NCBI GenBank assembly: GCA_019636095.1
Contig: JAHBYF010000004.1
Span: 412,501-476,500 of the forward strand
DNA from: Hyphomonadaceae bacterium
Lineage (GTDB): Bacteria; Pseudomonadota; Alphaproteobacteria; Caulobacterales; Aquidulcibacteraceae
Length of the DNA: 64,000 nucleotides
Reading direction: 5' to 3'
The position numbers were made by a program, and so were the translations under genes. Position 1 is the stretch's first letter, and each line of letters opens with the position of its first letter. Below, in pieces: positions 20,782-30,073 of the stretch. The notes beneath the pieces were generated by a model that was not told where the DNA came from, made no database searches, and was given only the letters and a program-made list of their open reading frames with translations.

Positions 20782-22197
20782 CTAAGCCGCGGCAGCGCCG
20801 AGCTTCGCTGGCAACGCGTTCGCGTAGGCAGTTATGTCTCCGGCGCCGAGACACACAACGATGTCGCCAGGCTTGGCTTCAGCGCGCACAAAAGCCGGCA
20901 AATCATCCAGACTGCCCAGCCGGCGCGCATCGCGGTGGCCGTGGCTCTTGAGGCTCGCGGCCAGCGTGTCGGCGCTAATGCCGTCAATTGGCGTTTCACC
21001 GGCGGCATAGACGTCGGCGACGGCCACGATGTCGGCATCGTTGAAGCAGGTGGAAAAATCTTTGAAGAGATCACGCAGGCGCGTGTACCGGTGAGGCTGA
21101 ACGACAGCGAGCACCCTGCCCCCTGTCATCTCGCGCGCAGCTGAGAGCACTGCGGCAATCTCGACCGGGTGATGGCCGTAATCGTCGACAATACGAACTT
21201 CGTTCCAGTAGCCAGTGGTGGTGAAGCGGCGCTTCACGCCGGAGAACTTCTTCAGGCCGTTACGGATGCCTGCATCGGTGACACCGAGTTCGCGCGCGAC
21301 CGCAATGGCGGCGACTGCGTTCTGAACATTGTGACGGCCAGCAACCGGCAGGAAGAGATCATGCAGCGTGACGCCCGGTCCCTCACCTTTGCGGCGCGCG
21401 ACGACATCGAAAGTTGAGCCATCGCGTGACGGACGCACATTCACCGCGCAGACATCAGCTTGCGGATTGAAGCCATAGGAAATGATCCGGCGGTCCCGCA
21501 CTTTCGAGGCAAGCGCCTGGACTTGCGGATGGTCCAGGCACATCACAGCAAAGCCGTAGAACGGGATGTTCTCGACAAACGTCTGATACGCGGCGTTCAT
21601 GGCTTCGACCGAGCCATAATGATCCAGGTGCTCAGGATCCATGTTTGTGACGACGATGGCGGTCGCGCGAAGACGCGTGAAGGTGCCGTCGCTCTCGTCG
21701 GCCTCGACCACCATCCACTCACCTTCGCCCATGCGGGCGTTGGCGCCATACGCGTTGATGATGCCGCCATTGATGACGGTGGGGTCTTTCTGCCCGGCGT
21801 CCAGCAGCGCAGCAATCATCGATGTCGTCGTTGTCTTGCCGTGGGTGCCGCCAATCGCGACCGTCCACTTCAGGCGCATAATCTCCGCGAGCATCTCGGC
21901 GCGGCGGACAACCGGCACGCCACGCGCCCGCGCACTGTCGACTTCCGCATTGCCTTGCTTGATCGCTGACGAAATGACGACAACGCCGGCATTGGCGGCG
22001 TTCTCAGCCTTGTGTCCGATGCTGACGGTGATGCCGTAGGCTCGCAGGCGTTCGATATTGGCGCCGTCCTTGGCGTCGGAGCCGGTGACTTCATAGCCAA
22101 GGTTCTTCATGACCGAGGCAATGCCGGACATGCCGATGCCGCCGATGCCTACGAAATGAATTGGGCCCGTGTCGAACGGAATAGCGCGGCGGATCAT
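20782..22197 (-). CDS. murC: UDP-N-acetylmuramate--L-alanine ligase MurC
   Basis: Adds L-Ala to UDP-MurNAc, the first step of stem peptide assembly. The 471-residue protein starts with a Rossmann-like [19 protein letters not shown], then the P-loop [15 protein letters not shown], the [11 protein letters not shown] motif, [13 protein letters not shown], the [12 protein letters not shown] motif, and [14 protein letters not shown], which is characteristic of MurC. Length and motif order match the family. It is separated from murG by the ECF sigma module. Confidence 0.98.
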   Translation of the reverse strand: MIRRAIPFDTGPIHFVGIGGIGMSGIASVMKNLGYEVTGSDAKDGANIERLRAYGITVSIGHKAENAANAGVVVISSAIKQGNAEVDSARARGVPVVRRAEMLAEIMRLKWTVAIGGTHGKTTTTSMIAALLDAGQKDPTVINGGIINAYGANARMGEGEWMVVEADESDGTFTRLRATAIVVTNMDPEHLDHYGSVEAMNAAYQTFVENIPFYGFAVMCLDHPQVQALASKVRDRRIISYGFNPQADVCAVNVRPSRDGSTFDVVARRKGEGPGVTLHDLFLPVAGRHNVQNAVAAIAVARELGVTDAGIRNGLKKFSGVKRRFTTTGYWNEVRIVDDYGHHPVEIAAVLSAAREMTGGRVLAVVQPHRYTRLRDLFKDFSTCFNDADIVAVADVYAAGETPIDGISADTLAASLKSHGHRDARRLGSLDDLPAFVRAEAKPGDIVVCLGAGDITAYANALPAKLGAAAA

Positions 22198-22253
22198 CTT
22201 CTCCCCTGTCCGCGCCAGTATAGGCGCGCTCTACGGCGCATCAAAGGCGGCGG

Positions 22254-22454
22254 CTAACGTAGGCCGTGTTTCGCCGCGAATGTCGCGATGGGATAATGCT
22301 CGGCGGCCTCGACGTCGCCGATCCGGACGCCTTCCTTGCCGTCTTTTTCGAATTCACGCGCCTTGTTCACCGCTTCGGCCGGCGTATCGGCCTCGGCAAT
22401 TGGCATTGCTTTGGGCAGCGCCAACATACGCGCCAGAATCTTATATCGCGCCAT
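22254..22454 (-). CDS. Small hypothetical protein
   Basis: A 66-residue product with a basic N-terminus, an ADTPAEAVNKAREFEKDGKEGVRIGD core and an HYPIATFAAKHGLR tail. The middle resembles a short helix-strand unit but I recognise no family. It lies 18 bp after the sigma-linked membrane gene and 56 bp before murC on the same strand, with a plausible RBS (GGAGAAGCC) before its ATG. It is probably real, given codon use and context. Confidence 0.6.
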   Translation of the reverse strand: MARYKILARMLALPKAMPIAEADTPAEAVNKAREFEKDGKEGVRIGDVEAAEHYPIATFAAKHGLR

Positions 22455-22472
22455 TCGGCTTCTCCATTTACT

Positions 22473-22799
22473 TCAGCGAACCCACCAAATAGAGCGCGAT
22501 CGTGCGAGCACAGCGCGCGGCCCCTCCAGCGTCCACAAGGCGAGCACATAAGCGAGCGCCAGCACACCCGCAACCAACAGCAGCGGCTGGAGCTGGGCAA
22601 GCCCCAGCCCCAAGCTATGGGAGACGGGAAAAACCAGGCCAGCCAACGCAAAAACCACGGTCACTCGGAAGGCGCGTTGACGCGCAGCGCGGCGGCGAGC
22701 GCGTTCGGCGGCGCGGCTCAACACATCAAAGCGAAACGCCGGGTCCGGCGTCTTTGGCGCTTCCCCCAATAGCGCTGCCAGTTCGAGGTCGTCACTCAT
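22473..22799 (-). CDS. Membrane protein next to ECF sigma, possible anti-sigma
   Basis: A 108-residue protein: an acidic N-terminal tail (MSDDLELAALLGEAP), an [20 protein letters not shown] helix, then two membrane helices (VTVVFALAGLVFPVSHSLGLG and LLLVAGVLALAYVLALW). The ATG at 22799 overlaps the end of the sigma gene, so the two are coupled. A cytoplasmic helix plus membrane anchor after an ECF sigma gene suggests an anti-sigma factor, but there is no zinc HxxxCxxC motif. This role is inference. Confidence 0.7.
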   Translation of the reverse strand: MSDDLELAALLGEAPKTPDPAFRFDVLSRAAERARRRAARQRAFRVTVVFALAGLVFPVSHSLGLGLAQLQPLLLVAGVLALAYVLALWTLEGPRAVLARSRSIWWVR

Positions 22800-23340
22800 C
22801 GCCGGTCTCCGCGATCCCCAAAGCAACGCGCAATCGCGCCCTACCTCTCGTAATATGCGACTTCACCGTTCCCAAAGGCAGCTTCATGATCTCTGAAGCC
22901 TCCGCGTGAGTGAAATCCTGACCGAGGCAAAGTGCAAGCGCCGCGGCCTGATCTTCGGGCAATTCATCCATGGCTCGCCGCAAAGCCAAACGCTGCGCCA
23001 CCCGTTCCGGCGGGGCGTTAGCCTCGGCATCGCTGAGTTCCGCGTATGCGGTTTCGCGCTTCTCGCGACGATTCTGCGCGCGCCGGGCGCGCCGCCAGTA
23101 CTGAAACGCTACGCCGCAAATGAAAGTTCGCAATGATGATGACCCATCGAAGCGATAGAGTACCTCCCACGTGCGCGCGAACGCCTCCTGCGCGAGGTCG
23201 TCTGCATCGGCGTGGTTGCCCGCGAGACGGCGTAGAAACACGCGCACTGCGCTCTGATGCATATCGACCAGGCGACCGAAAGCGGCATAGTCTCCGCCTC
23301 GCGCCAGCCCGATCAGACGCGCCTCTTCCCCCAGTTCCAT
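22792..23340 (-). CDS. ECF-family RNA polymerase sigma factor
   Basis: A 182-residue sigma factor with region 2 (FGRLVDMHQSAVRVFLRRL, DADDLAQEAFARTWEVLYRF, SSLRTFICGVAFQYWRRARR) and region 4 (LPEDQAAALALCLGQDFTHAEASEIMKLPLGTVKSHITRGRARLR, here spanning about residues 115-165). There are no regions 1 or 3, as in ECF factors. It lies between murG and murC with a membrane protein on each side. The target promoters are not identifiable; an envelope-stress role is plausible from the location only. Confidence 0.92.
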   Translation of the reverse strand: MELGEEARLIGLARGGDYAAFGRLVDMHQSAVRVFLRRLAGNHADADDLAQEAFARTWEVLYRFDGSSSLRTFICGVAFQYWRRARRAQNRREKRETAYAELSDAEANAPPERVAQRLALRRAMDELPEDQAAALALCLGQDFTHAEASEIMKLPLGTVKSHITRGRARLRVALGIAETGDE

Positions 23341-23346
23341 CTTGGA

Positions 23347-23739
23347 TTAGGAGCGGCGCGACGCAATAGTAATAATAAGGGCGCCGAGCGCCAGGACACC
23401 CATTGTCACCGCGACAACCAAAAACGCGAACGACCATTGTTCGCCGCGTATGTACCACCAGCCGACCGTAAAGCCCGCCGACAACGCCGCGAACGTGAAG
23501 AAACTCCACAGGTTGGAATTCCTCGGCGAACGGGGAGTGTGCAGCGCGGGCTCCCAATCCGACTGCGCCATGCGCAGAAGCTCGGGCGGCACTTCCTTGC
23601 CTTGCTCAACGTAGGATCTGATCACGTTCATCACGTCGCGAGACCGGCGCTCGCTCGAAACCATGCCCCAAAGGCCCATGCCCATCCCAAAGATGGGAAA
23701 CATCAACCACCAATAATCTCGGAACAATTCCTCGGTCAT
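23347..23739 (-). CDS. Small membrane protein upstream of ECF sigma
   Basis: A 130-residue protein with three membrane helices: WWLMFPIFGMGMGLWGMV, FFTFAALSAGFTVGWWYI and FAFLVVAVTMGVLALGALII. A cytoplasmic loop (SSERRSRDVMNVIRSYVEQGKEVPPELL) lies between the first two. The loop pattern resembles DUF6249-type membrane proteins (from memory). It ends 6 bp before the sigma factor start, so the two are cotranscribed. It might be a sensor or regulator for the sigma factor. Confidence 0.7.
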   Translation of the reverse strand: MTEELFRDYWWLMFPIFGMGMGLWGMVSSERRSRDVMNVIRSYVEQGKEVPPELLRMAQSDWEPALHTPRSPRNSNLWSFFTFAALSAGFTVGWWYIRGEQWSFAFLVVAVTMGVLALGALIITIASRRS

Positions 23740-23808
23740 GCCGCCCCCTCCGATCGCTTTGATCCTCTACCGCCGCTGCGGCGGGTTCTGGATGCAGACC
23801 ACAGCGAT

Positions 23809-24900
23809 CTAGAGAGCGACGCGCTCCGCCAGATCGGCAAGGGTCTTGGCGGCTTCTGGCTTGGCCGCAGCACGCGCCGCTGCCGCGCGTACGGCGAGCC
23901 CATGAGGATCGGCGAGGCGGCGCTCCAGCAGCGCCGCGAGCGCGCCTGAATCAAACTCGGCCTCGGTGAAAAGATCAGCTGCGCCTACAGACGTCAGCCC
24001 CTCTGCGTTCGCGGTTTGGTGGTCGTCGGCCGCGGCGGCGAAGGGGACGAGAATAGCGGGCCGGCCCGCGACCTGAAGCTCCGTGACCGTAGAAGCGCCC
24101 GCGCGCCCTATAACGAGATGCGCGGCGCCCAGCCGCTGTCCCATATCCTTGAAAAACGGCGCGACCTCAGCGTTGACACTGGCGGCCTTGTACTTGGCCT
24201 TCGCGTCCGCGACTTGTTCCTCGCGCACCTGGTGTACCACATCGAGACGCGAGCGCAGCGGCGGCGGCAGCAGCGATATCGCTGACGGGATCACTTCGCC
24301 GAACACGCGCGCGCCCTGACTACCGCCGATGATCAGCAAGTTGAGACGCCCGCCCGCAGGCGCTTCCGGATATGGGCGCTCGCGCACAGCAAGGATCGGC
24401 AACCGCACCGGGTTGCCCACAACGTGCTTGCGCGACGCCGCTTGGTTCGGCAGCCGGTCGAGGCGCTCAAAACCGCATGCGACGATTGCCGCACTCGACG
24501 CCATCGATCGGTTCACACGGCCCAGCACCGAATTCTGCTCGTGGATCAGGATCGGAACGTTTTGCGCCCGCGCCGCCATCAGCGCCGGAAACGACGGATA
24601 ACCGCCGAAGCCCGCAACCAGTGCAGGTGGAAGCGCCTTGAAGCGCGCCTTCGCTTCGTTGACGCCCTTCCAGATTTTCAGCGCGGCGGGAATTGCCGTG
24701 ATTGGATTCATCGAGATCGATGCGGCCGAAACATCCTCGATGCGCTCAGCGGGAAAGCCTTCGGCGTAACGGCGGCCGCGCGCGTCAGTCATCAGGATGA
24801 CGCGCCAATCGCGGCGGAACATCTCTTCAGCAAATGCGGCGGCCGGAAACAAATGCCCGCCAGTTCCGCCTGCTGCAATGACGACGACTTTCTTGGTCAT
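23809..24900 (-). CDS. murG: Lipid II synthase MurG
   Basis: GT-B glycosyltransferase that adds GlcNAc to lipid I at the inner face of the membrane. The 363-residue protein has the N-terminal GGTGGHLFPAAAFAEE loop, GFGGYPSFP, HEQNSVLGRVNR, the second Gly-rich loop IIGGSQGARVFG, and the UDP-GlcNAc binding stretch VIGRAGASTVTELQ...ILVPFAAAADDHQ. It starts 3 bp after ftsW and is the last gene of the unbroken rsmH-murG block. A CCGCCG/CGGCGG hairpin (23770-23784) lies just beyond its stop but lacks a U-tract. Confidence 0.98.
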   Translation of the reverse strand: MTKKVVVIAAGGTGGHLFPAAAFAEEMFRRDWRVILMTDARGRRYAEGFPAERIEDVSAASISMNPITAIPAALKIWKGVNEAKARFKALPPALVAGFGGYPSFPALMAARAQNVPILIHEQNSVLGRVNRSMASSAAIVACGFERLDRLPNQAASRKHVVGNPVRLPILAVRERPYPEAPAGGRLNLLIIGGSQGARVFGEVIPSAISLLPPPLRSRLDVVHQVREEQVADAKAKYKAASVNAEVAPFFKDMGQRLGAAHLVIGRAGASTVTELQVAGRPAILVPFAAAADDHQTANAEGLTSVGAADLFTEAEFDSGALAALLERRLADPHGLAVRAAAARAAAKPEAAKTLADLAERVAL

Positions 24901-24903
24901 ATT

Positions 24904-26043
24904 CTAATCGCGTCTTCGGCCCGGATAGAGATATGCGCCGGGACGGTCACGGAGAAGGGAAAGACAGCACCCCAAAGCCAGCGCCGAGCCGATCATCGAG
25001 GAACCGCCGAACGAAATGAACGGCAGCGTCATGCCCTTCGCCGGAAGCAAACTCAAGTTCACCGCTATGTGGATAGACGCCTGTGCAACGAGCAGCGTGA
25101 TCAGACCCGAGGCCGCAAGTTGTTCGAACGGCTCATTTAACCGGCTGGCGCGCGAAAGCCCTCGGAACGCAAGCGCGCCAAAAACCGCGATGAGGCCGAT
25201 TGACGCGATGAGGCCAAACTCCTCTGCCGCTACGGCAAACACGAAATCCGCGTGCGCGTCCGGCAGGCGCGTCTTGATGATGCCCTCGCCCGGCCCTCGC
25301 CCGAAGACGCCGCCAGAGGCAATGGCGTCAAGCGCACGGTTTACTTGATAGGCGGCGTCGCCCTCAGGGTTAAGGAACGTGTCGACGCGTTCGCGCGCGT
25401 GCGGATAGAAAGAATAGATCGCCCACGCAGCAAGAACCGCGAGCACGCCGCCGCCGAGAACGTAACGCAGCGCAACGCCTGACAGAATCAGCATTGCCGC
25501 GAGGCACATGCCCAGCAAGGCCGTCTGCCCGATGTCTGGTTGAGACAGCAGCACCGCCGCCGTCGCACCGTAGAGCGTCATGGCGACCATTCGCCCAGGA
25601 AAACCAGGCTGCTTCATGCTCTCGCCGAGCATCCACGCCCAAACTACGACAAGCGCTGGCTTCAGGATTTCCGACGGCTGCAGAGAGAAGAAACCAATAT
25701 CAAACCAACGCTGCGCGCCCTTGATCTCGTTGCCGAACAACGATGCCAGCAACGCCAACGGCAAGAACACCGCTACAATGACCACCGCTGCGCGGCGAAT
25801 TTGGCGAGGATCGAGAGATGCTGCCGCTAGCATGGCGATGACGCCGCACGCCGCATAGGCCGCTTGCCGCCCGGCAAAGTAGAACGCTTCGCCAATTTGG
25901 ATGCGCGCGGTCGCGGCGGGACTAGCGGACATCGAAAACAAGATGCCGAGCACAAACAGGATTGCCGCTATGATCAGCAGCGGGCGATCATAGGTGCGCG
26001 CCCGCTCAACCGCAGCGCCGAAGCGCTCGGCGATCGCGGTCAA
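24904..26043 (-). CDS. ftsW: Lipid II polymerase FtsW
   Basis: SEDS-family peptidoglycan polymerase of the divisome, a partner of FtsI. About ten membrane helices are visible. Family motifs include FYFAGRQAAYAACGV, GAQRWFDIGFFSLQPSEILKPALV and the C-terminal LPFISFGGSSMIGSALALG. I place the start at the TTG at 26043: its TTGA overlaps the murD stop and a GGAGG lies 8 bases upstream. Upstream in-frame starts inside murD would give an implausible Arg-rich extension. Length then is 379 residues, normal for the family. Confidence 0.96.
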   Translation of the reverse strand: MTAIAERFGAAVERARTYDRPLLIIAAILFVLGILFSMSASPAATARIQIGEAFYFAGRQAAYAACGVIAMLAAASLDPRQIRRAAVVIVAVFLPLALLASLFGNEIKGAQRWFDIGFFSLQPSEILKPALVVVWAWMLGESMKQPGFPGRMVAMTLYGATAAVLLSQPDIGQTALLGMCLAAMLILSGVALRYVLGGGVLAVLAAWAIYSFYPHARERVDTFLNPEGDAAYQVNRALDAIASGGVFGRGPGEGIIKTRLPDAHADFVFAVAAEEFGLIASIGLIAVFGALAFRGLSRASRLNEPFEQLAASGLITLLVAQASIHIAVNLSLLPAKGMTLPFISFGGSSMIGSALALGCCLSLLRDRPGAYLYPGRRRD

Positions 26044-27467
26044 GCCGCGCCTCCGTTGCGCTTGCCGTTTGCCCCCTCGGTGAGCGCCGCGACAAACTTC
26101 TTGAATTGATCGCCACGATCTTCGTAGCTCTTGAACTGGTCGAACGACGCGCACGCCGGCGACAACAGCACAACCGGATGCGGCTCGCCCGAGGCCTTCG
26201 CGTCGGCAAACGCCATCTTCACTGCCGCCTCGATATTGCCGGACATGGCGACGGCGACCTTGCCGCGCAGCACATCTGAAAAGTCACCAGCCGATTGGCC
26301 GATGAGATAGGCTTTCGCGATGCGCGGGAAGAACGGCTGAAGCTGTTCGATGCCACCCTCCTTGGCGACGCCGCCGGCGATCCAATAAACGCGCGGATAG
26401 ACCGCGAGCGCCTGCGCAGCCGCATTCGCGTTGGTCGCCTTGCTATCGTTGATAAATCGCACTCCATCGACCATGCCTGCCCGCTCAAGACGATGCGGCA
26501 AGCCCCCGAACGTCGTCATCGCCTGGGAAATGATCCGATGATCGACCCCAAGCGCGCTGACCGCGGCGAAGGCGGCGGCGGCGTTTTGAGCATTATGCCT
26601 ACCCTGCAGTGCAGGCGCGGCGGAAAGATCGGCAACTGTTTCAGCGCGCCCGCCAAGGCTGTCGATGACTTTGCCATTCAGCGCGCTGACGCCACGTCCA
26701 AGAGCCTGACCTGACGATATCGGCGCGACGTGCTGCACGGCGCCGCGCGTCAGTTGCGTGCACACCATGGCGCAGTAGCTATCGTCCACGCCGATCACGG
26801 CCCAATCGGCTGCGCCCTGATTGAGGAAGATGCGCTTCTTCGCGGCAACGTACGCGGCCATATCGCCGTGGCGATCGAGATGATCGGGGGTAGTGTTGAG
26901 CCAGATGGCCACATCGAGGCGAAGACTCGATGTGAGATCAAGCTGAAACGAACTCAACTCGATGACGTAATACGCGCCCGCATGCAGCGGCGGCTGCTCA
27001 AGGATAGCGTCGCCGATATTTCCGCCGAGTCGGACATCCTTGCCGGCCTCTTTCAGGATATGCGCAATGAGCGCCGATGTCGTGCTCTTGCCGTTGGTGC
27101 CGGTGACGCCGATCACTTTCGGCCGCTGAGTTGCAGGCAGCGCGTTCACGGCGCGTGCAAACAGCTCGATATCGCTGATGATCGGCACACCCGTGGCTTC
27201 GGCAAGCGTTACAACCCGGTGCGGCTCGGGAAATGTGGTCGGCACGCCCGGCGACAGCACAAGCGCCGCAAACGTGCGCCAATCTCGGCTGTTGATGTCC
27301 GAGATAGGAACACCCGCAGCCTCGGCCTGTGCGCGCGTGACGTCATTGTCGTCCCAGGCATGCACACGCGCGCCGCCCGCCGCGAGCGCGCGCGCAGCCG
27401 CGAGACCCGTCCGCGCTAAGCCGAACACCGCTACGTCGCGGCCCTTAAATTCCGTGATCGGAATCAT
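26040..27467 (-). CDS. murD: UDP-N-acetylmuramoylalanine--D-glutamate ligase MurD
   Basis: Adds D-Glu to UDP-MurNAc-L-Ala. The 475-residue protein has VAVFGLARTGLAAARALA near the start, the P-loop IGVTGTNGKSTTSALIAHIL, the LSSFQLD motif, a TPDHLDRHGDM segment, HNAQNAAAAFAAV, NDSKATNANAAAQAL and the C-terminal LLSPACASFDQFKSYEDRG that is specific to MurD. A 64-bp gap separates it from mraY, the only visible gap within the rsmH-murG block. Confidence 0.98.
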   Translation of the reverse strand: MIPITEFKGRDVAVFGLARTGLAAARALAAGGARVHAWDDNDVTRAQAEAAGVPISDINSRDWRTFAALVLSPGVPTTFPEPHRVVTLAEATGVPIISDIELFARAVNALPATQRPKVIGVTGTNGKSTTSALIAHILKEAGKDVRLGGNIGDAILEQPPLHAGAYYVIELSSFQLDLTSSLRLDVAIWLNTTPDHLDRHGDMAAYVAAKKRIFLNQGAADWAVIGVDDSYCAMVCTQLTRGAVQHVAPISSGQALGRGVSALNGKVIDSLGGRAETVADLSAAPALQGRHNAQNAAAAFAAVSALGVDHRIISQAMTTFGGLPHRLERAGMVDGVRFINDSKATNANAAAQALAVYPRVYWIAGGVAKEGGIEQLQPFFPRIAKAYLIGQSAGDFSDVLRGKVAVAMSGNIEAAVKMAFADAKASGEPHPVVLLSPACASFDQFKSYEDRGDQFKKFVAALTEGANGKRNGGAA

Positions 27468-27531
27468 CCGATCGCCTCCAACCCGTCTTGAATTTGCGGG
27501 TGTGCGCCGCTTCGCGCCGTTAACGCAACTC

Positions 27532-28677
27532 TTAACGCAGCTTCAGCGTGGCAAGGCCGGCGAGCGCGAAAATCACCGAGATAATCCAGAAGCGAATAAC
27601 GATCGTTGGCTCCTGCCAACCAAGCTTCTCGAAGTGATGGTGAATAGGCGCCATCAAGAAAAGCCGCTTGCCGGTGCGCTTGAACACAGCGACCTGAAGC
27701 ATGACAGAAAGCGTTTCGAGCACGAACAGACCGCCGACAATGGCGAGAACGAGTTCGTGCTTGGTCGCAACGGCGACCGCGCCAAGCAAGCCGCCGAGCG
27801 CCAGTGAGCCGGTGTCTCCCATGAACACGCGCGCGGGCGGCGCGTTGTACCAGAGGAAACCGAGCGAGGCGCCGAGCAGCGCGCCGAGAATTGTCGAAAG
27901 CTCGCCGACGCCGGCGACATGGGGAATGCCGAGATAAGCGGAATAGTCGACGCGCCCGACAAGATAGCAGATCACGCCGAACGTGCCCGCGGCAATCATC
28001 ACCGGCACAATCGCCAACCCATCAAGGCCGTCAGTGAGGTTCACGGCATTGCCGAAGCCCACAATCACGACCATGGCGAAGATCGCATAGAAACCAAGGA
28101 TCTGGATGCCCCAGCCTTGGATAAAGGGCAGAGCGATTGCCGTAAGCGGGTCGCCCGCCCAGAGCGCAGTCCAAAAACTCATGATGTCGTGCGTTTGATG
28201 AGGAGTTGTCGCGACCCACTCCGCAGTCAACATAGCGATTGCGGCCACGGCGGCGATGGAGAACTCGAATAGCAAACGCAATTTCGCAGACAGGCCGCCG
28301 TGATGCTGCTTGGTGACTTTTGCGAAGTCATCGACAAAGCCAATCGCACCAAAGCCGATCGTCACGACGAGAACCGACCACACGTACGGATTCTTCAAAT
28401 CCGCCCACAACAGTGAGGAAACACCGAGGCTGATCAAGATGATGAGGCCGCCCATCGTCGGCGTGCCCTTCTTCGTCAGCAAGTGGCCTTGCGGACCGTC
28501 TTCGCGGATCGGCTGCCCCTTGCCCTGCTTCTTGCGCAGCCACGCAATGAACGGCGCACCAATCGCAAACGCCAAAATCATAGCGGTAAACATCGCGCCG
28601 CCGGTGCGGAACGTGATGTAGTTGAACAGGTTGAAGAATTGCGAGCTGTCGCTGTACTGCGTCAGAAGCTCAAGCAT
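27532..28677 (-). CDS. mraY: Phospho-MurNAc-pentapeptide translocase MraY
   Basis: Transfers phospho-MurNAc-pentapeptide to undecaprenyl phosphate to make lipid I. The 381-residue protein has about ten membrane helices and the family motifs [30 protein letters not shown] (catalytic Asp pair), [22 protein letters not shown] and [13 protein letters not shown] chose the ATG at 28677 (MLELLTQ), which overlaps the murF end by 8 bases; a GTG at 28689 is possible. Confidence 0.98.
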   Translation of the reverse strand: MLELLTQYSDSSQFFNLFNYITFRTGGAMFTAMILAFAIGAPFIAWLRKKQGKGQPIREDGPQGHLLTKKGTPTMGGLIILISLGVSSLLWADLKNPYVWSVLVVTIGFGAIGFVDDFAKVTKQHHGGLSAKLRLLFEFSIAAVAAIAMLTAEWVATTPHQTHDIMSFWTALWAGDPLTAIALPFIQGWGIQILGFYAIFAMVVIVGFGNAVNLTDGLDGLAIVPVMIAAGTFGVICYLVGRVDYSAYLGIPHVAGVGELSTILGALLGASLGFLWYNAPPARVFMGDTGSLALGGLLGAVAVATKHELVLAIVGGLFVLETLSVMLQVAVFKRTGKRLFLMAPIHHHFEKLGWQEPTIVIRFWIISVIFALAGLATLKLR

Positions 28678-30073
28678 TCTTATCCCCACTTAGCTGCTGC
28701 AAGGCAGCCACGACACGGCTCATCTTCGAACCGTTTGATCCCTTCACCAGAACGATGTCTCCCGATTGGAGCGAACTCGCAATAATCGGAATCAGCGCCT
28801 CTGATGTCTCGGCATAGCCGCCGCGGCGCGATGCGGGAAGCGCCTCCATGAGCGCGGCCATACGCGGGCCGGCCCCAAACACGAGATCGATACCCGCCTG
28901 TTCCAGGGGTTGCGCAAGGCCAGCGTGGTAGACGCGCTCGTCGGGGCCGAGTTCAAGCATATCCCCAAACGCAGCGATGCGACGACCGCCGGCGCCGGGC
29001 TGACGCGCCGACAGCGTGGCAATCGCCGCCGCCATCGAGGCGGGATTGGCGTTGTAGGAATCGTCGACAAGCATGAACGCGCCAAACGGCGCCTGCACCT
29101 GCTGCGCAACGCCCCGCCCGTCAAACGCACGCAAATGTTCGAGCGCATGCGCCGCGGCCTCAAGATCGGCGCCAACCACATCAGCGGCAGCCAAAGCCGC
29201 GACGGAGTTGAGCGCCCAGTGCGCGCCTTCAACGCCGACGCGATACTTGATGGCGCGCCCCAGGATTTCAGCTTCAGCGTTAGAACCGGTCGAATCCATG
29301 TCCCACGTCAGCAAACGCGCCTCGCATGCCGCGTCCCGACCGAACCGCACGAGATTTGCGCCATTGCGCTCAGCGGCGGCGATCAAACGATCGGCATGCG
29401 GCGCTTCATTCGGCACGATCGCCGAACCACCAGGCTCAAGCCCGGCATAGATATCGCCCTTCTCGTCCGCGACGGCTTCGAGCGATCCTAAATTCTCAAC
29501 GTGCGCAGGCGCGATGGTCGTGACTAGCGCGGCGTGCGGCTTCACCAATTGCGTCAACGGCAGAATTTCACCGCGGTGATTCATGCCGATTTCAAACACC
29601 GCGAACTGAGTTTCGCGCGGCATGCGGGAGAGCGTCAGCGGCACGCCCCAGTGATTATTATAGCTCTTGATCGAGCGGTGAGTCTGGCCGCTCGCCGCAA
29701 GGCAGATGGCAAGCGCTTCTTTTGTGGACGTCTTACCAACTGAGCCGGTTACAGCGACGCGCTTGGCGCGGCTGCGGTCGCGCGCCGCTTCGCCGAGTTT
29801 ACGCAGTCCCTCGAGCACATCCGGCACCGCAAGCGCCGCACCCAAGCCTTCGACTTTGCGCGCATCCGAGATTAGAGCCGCACTCGCGCCCGAAACAAAG
29901 GCTTGCGCGAGGAAATCATGCCCATCGCGCGCATCCTTCAACGCAACGAACAAGTCCCCCGGCTCAAGCGTACGCGTATCGATGGAGACGCCGTTTACGC
30001 TCCACGCTTCGGCGTTGAGCAAGCGCCCACCGGTCGCAGCTTGCGCCTCTTCTTCGGACCAGAGTTCACTCAT
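28670..30073 (-). CDS. murF: UDP-MurNAc-tripeptide--D-Ala-D-Ala ligase MurF
   Basis: Completes the cytoplasmic precursor by adding D-Ala-D-Ala. The 467-residue protein has the P-loop [17 protein letters not shown], the [12 protein letters not shown] motif typical of MurF, an [11 protein letters not shown] segment, [28 protein letters not shown], and [14 protein letters not shown] at the C-terminus. Its ATG overlaps the murE TAA by one base (TAATG), so the pair is translationally coupled. Confidence 0.98.
   Translation of the reverse strand: MSELWSEEEAQAATGGRLLNAEAWSVNGVSIDTRTLEPGDLFVALKDARDGHDFLAQAFVSGASAALISDARKVEGLGAALAVPDVLEGLRKLGEAARDRSRAKRVAVTGSVGKTSTKEALAICLAASGQTHRSIKSYNNHWGVPLTLSRMPRETQFAVFEIGMNHRGEILPLTQLVKPHAALVTTIAPAHVENLGSLEAVADEKGDIYAGLEPGGSAIVPNEAPHADRLIAAAERNGANLVRFGRDAACEARLLTWDMDSTGSNAEAEILGRAIKYRVGVEGAHWALNSVAALAAADVVGADLEAAAHALEHLRAFDGRGVAQQVQAPFGAFMLVDDSYNANPASMAAAIATLSARQPGAGGRRIAAFGDMLELGPDERVYHAGLAQPLEQAGIDLVFGAGPRMAALMEALPASRRGGYAETSEALIPIIASSLQSGDIVLVKGSNGSKMSRVVAALQQLSGDKNA

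Noticed and set aside
27520..27535. TTAA-N8-TTAA near the murD start
   Set aside because: The CtrA consensus needs 7 bases between half-sites; here there are 8, and it overlaps the mraY stop, so I do not call it a site.
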